From assembly GCA_002451165.1 (NCBI GenBank), contig DKBH01000007.1:1-7967 (forward strand): 7,967 bases of DNA, in the 5' to 3' direction. This document shows positions 5,375 through 7,967 of the stretch, in pieces. Below the pieces are notes generated by a model. That model ran no database searches, was not told the DNA's origin, and saw only the letters and a list, made by a program, of their open reading frames with translations. A program made the translations under genes and the position numbers. Origin of the DNA: Nitrospiraceae bacterium UBA6905 (GTDB taxonomy: Bacteria > Nitrospirota > Thermodesulfovibrionia > Thermodesulfovibrionales > UBA6898). The first letter of the stretch is position 1. Every line of letters begins with the position of its first letter.

Positions 5375-6707
5375 GTCCTAGACTACTGAAAACGCCTTCC
5401 CACATGTCAAGGTGCATTTTGGGCTTGAGGGATTTCAAGAAGACGTTCCTGTAGCGTTCATTACCAGTAAACATGTCCCATAGAATCGTGCTCAGCAGCC
5501 TATCATCAGCGCCTCTATTTTGCTCGCTCTCGACTGTCTTAAGCATGGCCCTTGTCAATATTTTGGAGCTCCGGTATTGGTCGATCACGGTGTAAAGAAT
5601 TCTGCCGAAAAGATTGTCCTGTTTGATGCCGCGATAAATAGGATAATAGCATCGCTGAAAATCTTTCCAAGATGTTCCTTCAAAGATGACCGTTTTGGCA
5701 ATTGCCTTTCCCATGATGTATGCAGCACCAAGGCCGTCCTTGAAGAGCCGCGTTGATCCGGCATCCCCACCCATAACTATACTGTCAGTAAAGGGCTTTT
5801 TTGGCGCACCAATATTCATTTTTGGAAGGCAATTACATACCACGTCATACCCTAAAGTTTCGGGCAGAACCGTCCTCACGACAGGCCTTTGCAGAAAAGT
5901 TCCAACCGTATGGGAGTCGACTTTTCTTCCCAGAATGCAGAGCGTTACATAAGAACCCTTCGGTATCAAGGCCGCAAACTTTATTCCCCGGTCAGGGAGC
6001 AGGAACAGATGGATCGAGTTTCCGAAAAGCTCCGCAATGACTTTCTCAGGCATATGAAGTTCGGCTATCGCCGCATTTACGGTAGGAGGTTCAGTGTATC
6101 CGAATCCCAGCGACGTAAACATTTTACCTGCTGTACTGTTCACGCCGAAGGCTCCGACGACAAGATCAGCTTCCGTGACTTGGCTATTTCTAGAAAAGAG
6201 CACCATCTTTCCATTCTTTCTTTCAACTGAATCGATCCTTACGGGACGATGCACGGCACCTTCCTCTAGTGCAAGAGAGAGAAGAAAATTATCAAAGCTT
6301 TCCTTATCATGGCCAATTATGCCTCTCGGGCCTCCCCCTCGGTAAACCGTGGCAATAGTCCTTTCAAGTGAGGGCGTTGAGATGAAGACACTTCCATAAT
6401 CAGTATGAAGTTTGTACGAGTTGATGCCCTTCCGCACTACTGAATTAGGAAGGTTAATGCCTTCTACCGCGAGAGTTTGAACAAGAAGTTCTGATATTAT
6501 TCCTCCACATCTGTTGCACCCTCCCGGTCCGTCCTTTGAGAAATCTTTAGGTTCATATATAGTTATCTCTACTTCTCTGCCGATCATTTTCGCCATGCGC
6601 AGGGCGAAAAGACTGAAAAAAGACCCTGTGGGCCCTCCGCCGATAACCGCTATATGATTATGTGGATTGGGGATGTGTGTATGCTGAGCTGAAGATACTA
6701 CGCTCAT
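5367..6707 (-). CDS. FAD-dependent oxidoreductase, geranylgeranyl-reductase-like
   Basis: The product has 446 residues. The N-terminal dinucleotide-binding fold has GGGPTG at 23-28 after strand HIAVI, and E52 at the end of the second strand for the ribose of FAD. A second FAD motif, GGDAGSTRLFKDGLGAAYIM, lies near 311-330, as in the group-A flavoprotein monooxygenase and geranylgeranyl reductase superfamily. C64-N-R-C67-G-G forms a close cysteine pair just after the ADP-binding unit, and could be redox-active. The C-terminal part (about 340-446), with a LWDMFTGNERYR stretch, is family-specific and of unknown role. GGRs saturate isoprenoid chains or quinone tails, but the real substrate here is unknown. 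The start ATG 6707 has an AAGGGGCGG ribosome site; an earlier start is unlikely. It is the first gene of the pair with the cNMP/GAF protein. Confidence 0.8.
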   Translation of the reverse strand: MSVVSSAQHTHIPNPHNHIAVIGGGPTGSFFSLFALRMAKMIGREVEITIYEPKDFSKDGPGGCNRCGGIISELLVQTLAVEGINLPNSVVRKGINSYKLHTDYGSVFISTPSLERTIATVYRGGGPRGIIGHDKESFDNFLLSLALEEGAVHRPVRIDSVERKNGKMVLFSRNSQVTEADLVVGAFGVNSTAGKMFTSLGFGYTEPPTVNAAIAELHMPEKVIAELFGNSIHLFLLPDRGIKFAALIPKGSYVTLCILGRKVDSHTVGTFLQRPVVRTVLPETLGYDVVCNCLPKMNIGAPKKPFTDSIVMGGDAGSTRLFKDGLGAAYIMGKAIAKTVIFEGTSWKDFQRCYYPIYRGIKQDNLFGRILYTVIDQYRSSKILTRAMLKTVESEQNRGADDRLLSTILWDMFTGNERYRNVFLKSLKPKMHLDMWEGVFSSLGRR

Positions 6708-6912
6708 TAACCGCCCCTTTTCATTGATTCACTATGAGCAATGCAGCTCGAATATTCTATCGTGCAAGAAATAATAAAGAAATTACCTGTATTATAGTAG
6801 AAATGTGTAATAATGCAAATGCTTCCTTGTCTTCGCTGCAAATAGTGTTTCATGTTAAATAGCAATTATAAACCGACCGTGTTAGCCAAGTTCTTCGCAT
6901 GGAACATTGACC
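6708..6912. other. Divergent promoter region
   Basis: These 205 AT-rich bases lie between the divergent flavoprotein and GT9 genes. Apart from the minus-strand promoter at 6791-6818, there is a plus-strand TATAAA at 6867-6872 that could serve the GT9 gene, but no good -35 accompanies it. TATTAT at 6790-6795 overlaps the minus-strand -10 and might act in the other direction. Confidence 0.35.
6791..6818 (-). promoter_or_regulatory. Sigma70-type promoter for the flavoprotein-sensor pair
   Basis: On the minus strand TTGCAT (6818-6813) is followed by 16 bases and a consensus TATAAT (6796-6791). Transcription would start near 6784, leaving a leader of about 77 bases before ATG 6707. The match to the consensus is the best in the window. 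Confidence 0.55.
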
Positions 6913-7920
6913 ATGCCTCTGTACTGCTCACATAACACTATGCTGAAGGGATCACTGGAAAGGACGTTCATACATCATGACGGGGCTCTAGGCGATATAT
7001 TGCTGTCCTTGCCATGCATACGTCGTATCAAGGAATCAGCGTCAGCCGTTCATATTGCTGCCCAAAGTGAGATTTCAGGATTTCTCTTAGCGTCCGGAGT
7101 TGTTGATGAAACTTCTTCTGCGAACAGTGCTCTTTTCACTTCTTTATATACCGATTCTCCTGATCGATTCGTGAGAAGCTTCCTATCTTCATTCGATAAC
7201 ACCTATATTTTTACCGTGAATGCTGACTCCAGTTTTTGCGATAACATAAAAAAAATTGTGCGCAATGTACGAACAATAGTTACCATTCCACCACGGGAAA
7301 GTTCAATACATATTGCAATGTACAGACTCAGTCAGTGCGCATATGGTCCTGATGAAGCAACGAAAGGTGACATGCTGTCTGTTCCCGAAGGGCTGATCAG
7401 GTGGGCAGGGGAACTACTTGAAAAAAAAGGATTTAGTTGCAATCAGCATCTACTGATTACGATTCATCCGGGAAGTGGAGGAAAGAGGAAATGCTGGCCA
7501 TTAGAGCACTACGCGACTTTGATCAGGTTGCTGGTGATGGATCCCCGATTCTATGTTCTTATTCTCTCCGGTCCAGCTGAAGAACGGGAAACTATAGGTC
7601 TTCCATCAGATCTAGCGATGCATAATAAGCGGATCATTCATCTGCATAACGAACCACTGATACGCGTAGCCACCATGATTGAACGATCGAATTTCTATCT
7701 GGGCAATGATTCAGGAATTAGTCATCTTGCCGGCATCATGAAATGCAGGGGGGTAGTACTTTTTGGCCCGACTGATCCATCAATTTGGCGACCACTTGGG
7801 GAGTCATTGGAAATCCTCAGGTTTGATGCCGAAGAACCCTCAGATACTGTGAGCGCGGAAAAAATATTTCATGACATAATCACTTTTTTCTCATCCGATG
7901 CCTTGAGCAATGCAGACTAG
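6913..7920 (+). CDS. Glycosyltransferase family 9 (heptosyltransferase-like)
   Basis: The product is about 335 residues from ATG 6913; a TTG at 6907 would add two residues. GGAA at 6900-6903 is a modest ribosome site. The GT9 features are in order. DGALGDILLSLPCI near the N-terminus carries the Gly-Asp typical of WaaC/WaaF-like enzymes. HPGSGGKRKCWP (about 187-198) begins the C-terminal nucleotide-sugar domain. GNDSGISHLAG (266-276) and LFGPTDPSIWRPLG bind the donor. Two Rossmann-like halves give a GT-B fold. Such enzymes usually add heptose to lipopolysaccharide core at the inner face of the inner membrane, but many GT9 members in other lineages act in other surface glycans. No waa, rfa or lipid A gene is adjacent, so donor and acceptor are unknown. 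Confidence 0.85.
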   Translation: MPLYCSHNTMLKGSLERTFIHHDGALGDILLSLPCIRRIKESASAVHIAAQSEISGFLLASGVVDETSSANSALFTSLYTDSPDRFVRSFLSSFDNTYIFTVNADSSFCDNIKKIVRNVRTIVTIPPRESSIHIAMYRLSQCAYGPDEATKGDMLSVPEGLIRWAGELLEKKGFSCNQHLLITIHPGSGGKRKCWPLEHYATLIRLLVMDPRFYVLILSGPAEERETIGLPSDLAMHNKRIIHLHNEPLIRVATMIERSNFYLGNDSGISHLAGIMKCRGVVLFGPTDPSIWRPLGESLEILRFDAEEPSDTVSAEKIFHDIITFFSSDALSNAD

Positions 7921-7936
7921 TCAGTGATTAGGAATA

Positions 7937-7967
7937 TGGCGGGGCGGACGGGGCTCGAACCCGCGAC
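7937..7967 (-). tRNA. 3' end of a tRNA gene, cut by the window
   Basis: On the minus strand the last bases read as a T-stem/loop GCGGG-TTCGAGC-CCCGT (7964-7948), then a 7-base acceptor strand CCGCCCC (7947-7941), a G discriminator (7940) and an encoded CCA (7939-7937). G53-C61 and the TTCGA loop are canonical. The anticodon is outside the window, so the amino acid is unknown. Its 5' acceptor strand should read GGGGCGG. It converges on the GT9 gene with only 16 bases between them. Confidence 0.85.

Noticed and set aside
5050..5454. 134-residue plus-strand ORF opposite the sensor gene
   Set aside because: It is antisense to a well-supported two-domain protein, has no domain, and starts without a ribosome site.
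5520..6345. Several plus-strand ORFs opposite the flavoprotein gene
   Set aside because: They overlap one another and the flavoprotein in antisense and have no recognisable motif.

Overview
The window looks like a piece of a bacterial chromosome of moderate GC. It carries ordinary redox, surface-associated and envelope genes, each in small transcription units on either strand. The mix is a ferredoxin:thioredoxin reductase-type protein with a glutaredoxin, a two-domain FecR protein with a signal peptide, a geranylgeranyl-reductase-like flavoprotein, a cNMP/GAF sensor and a GT9 glycosyltransferase. This suggests an anaerobic or microaerophilic Gram-negative-type bacterium, for example Nitrospirota or a former deltaproteobacterial lineage. 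That placement is inference from gene content only; no marker gene in the window fixes the taxon.

Layout. Positions 1-70 may hold the start of a gene leaving the window on the minus strand. Positions 102-293 encode a 63-residue single-span membrane protein with an extended -10 promoter. Positions 294-831 hold no confident gene. This stretch has short open frames, one surprisingly open frame broken by two stops, and several inverted repeats. Positions 832-1405 (minus) are a two-gene thiol-redox operon, glutaredoxin then an FTR catalytic-chain homologue. Positions about 1430-1588 hold a highly structured element that resembles the omega RNA/right end of an IS200/IS605 (TnpB) transposon, but no tnpB gene is present. 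Positions 1663-2709 encode a zinc alcohol dehydrogenase. Positions 2907-4268 encode the exported double-FecR protein. Positions 4503-6707 (minus) are a tightly coupled pair, an FAD-dependent oxidoreductase followed by a cyclic-nucleotide-binding/GAF protein, with a good sigma70-type promoter at 6791-6818. Positions 6913-7920 encode a heptosyltransferase-like GT9 enzyme. The last 31 bases are the 3' end of a tRNA gene on the minus strand.

How the genes may work together. The glutaredoxin and FTR-like protein probably form one disulfide-reduction module fed by ferredoxin or a similar donor. The flavoprotein and the cNMP/GAF protein are co-translated, and the second has no DNA-binding domain, so it more likely senses or modulates than represses transcription. 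The FecR protein has no FecI or FecA partner here. The most unusual item is the tnpB-less omega-RNA-like element between the divergent glutaredoxin and dehydrogenase genes.
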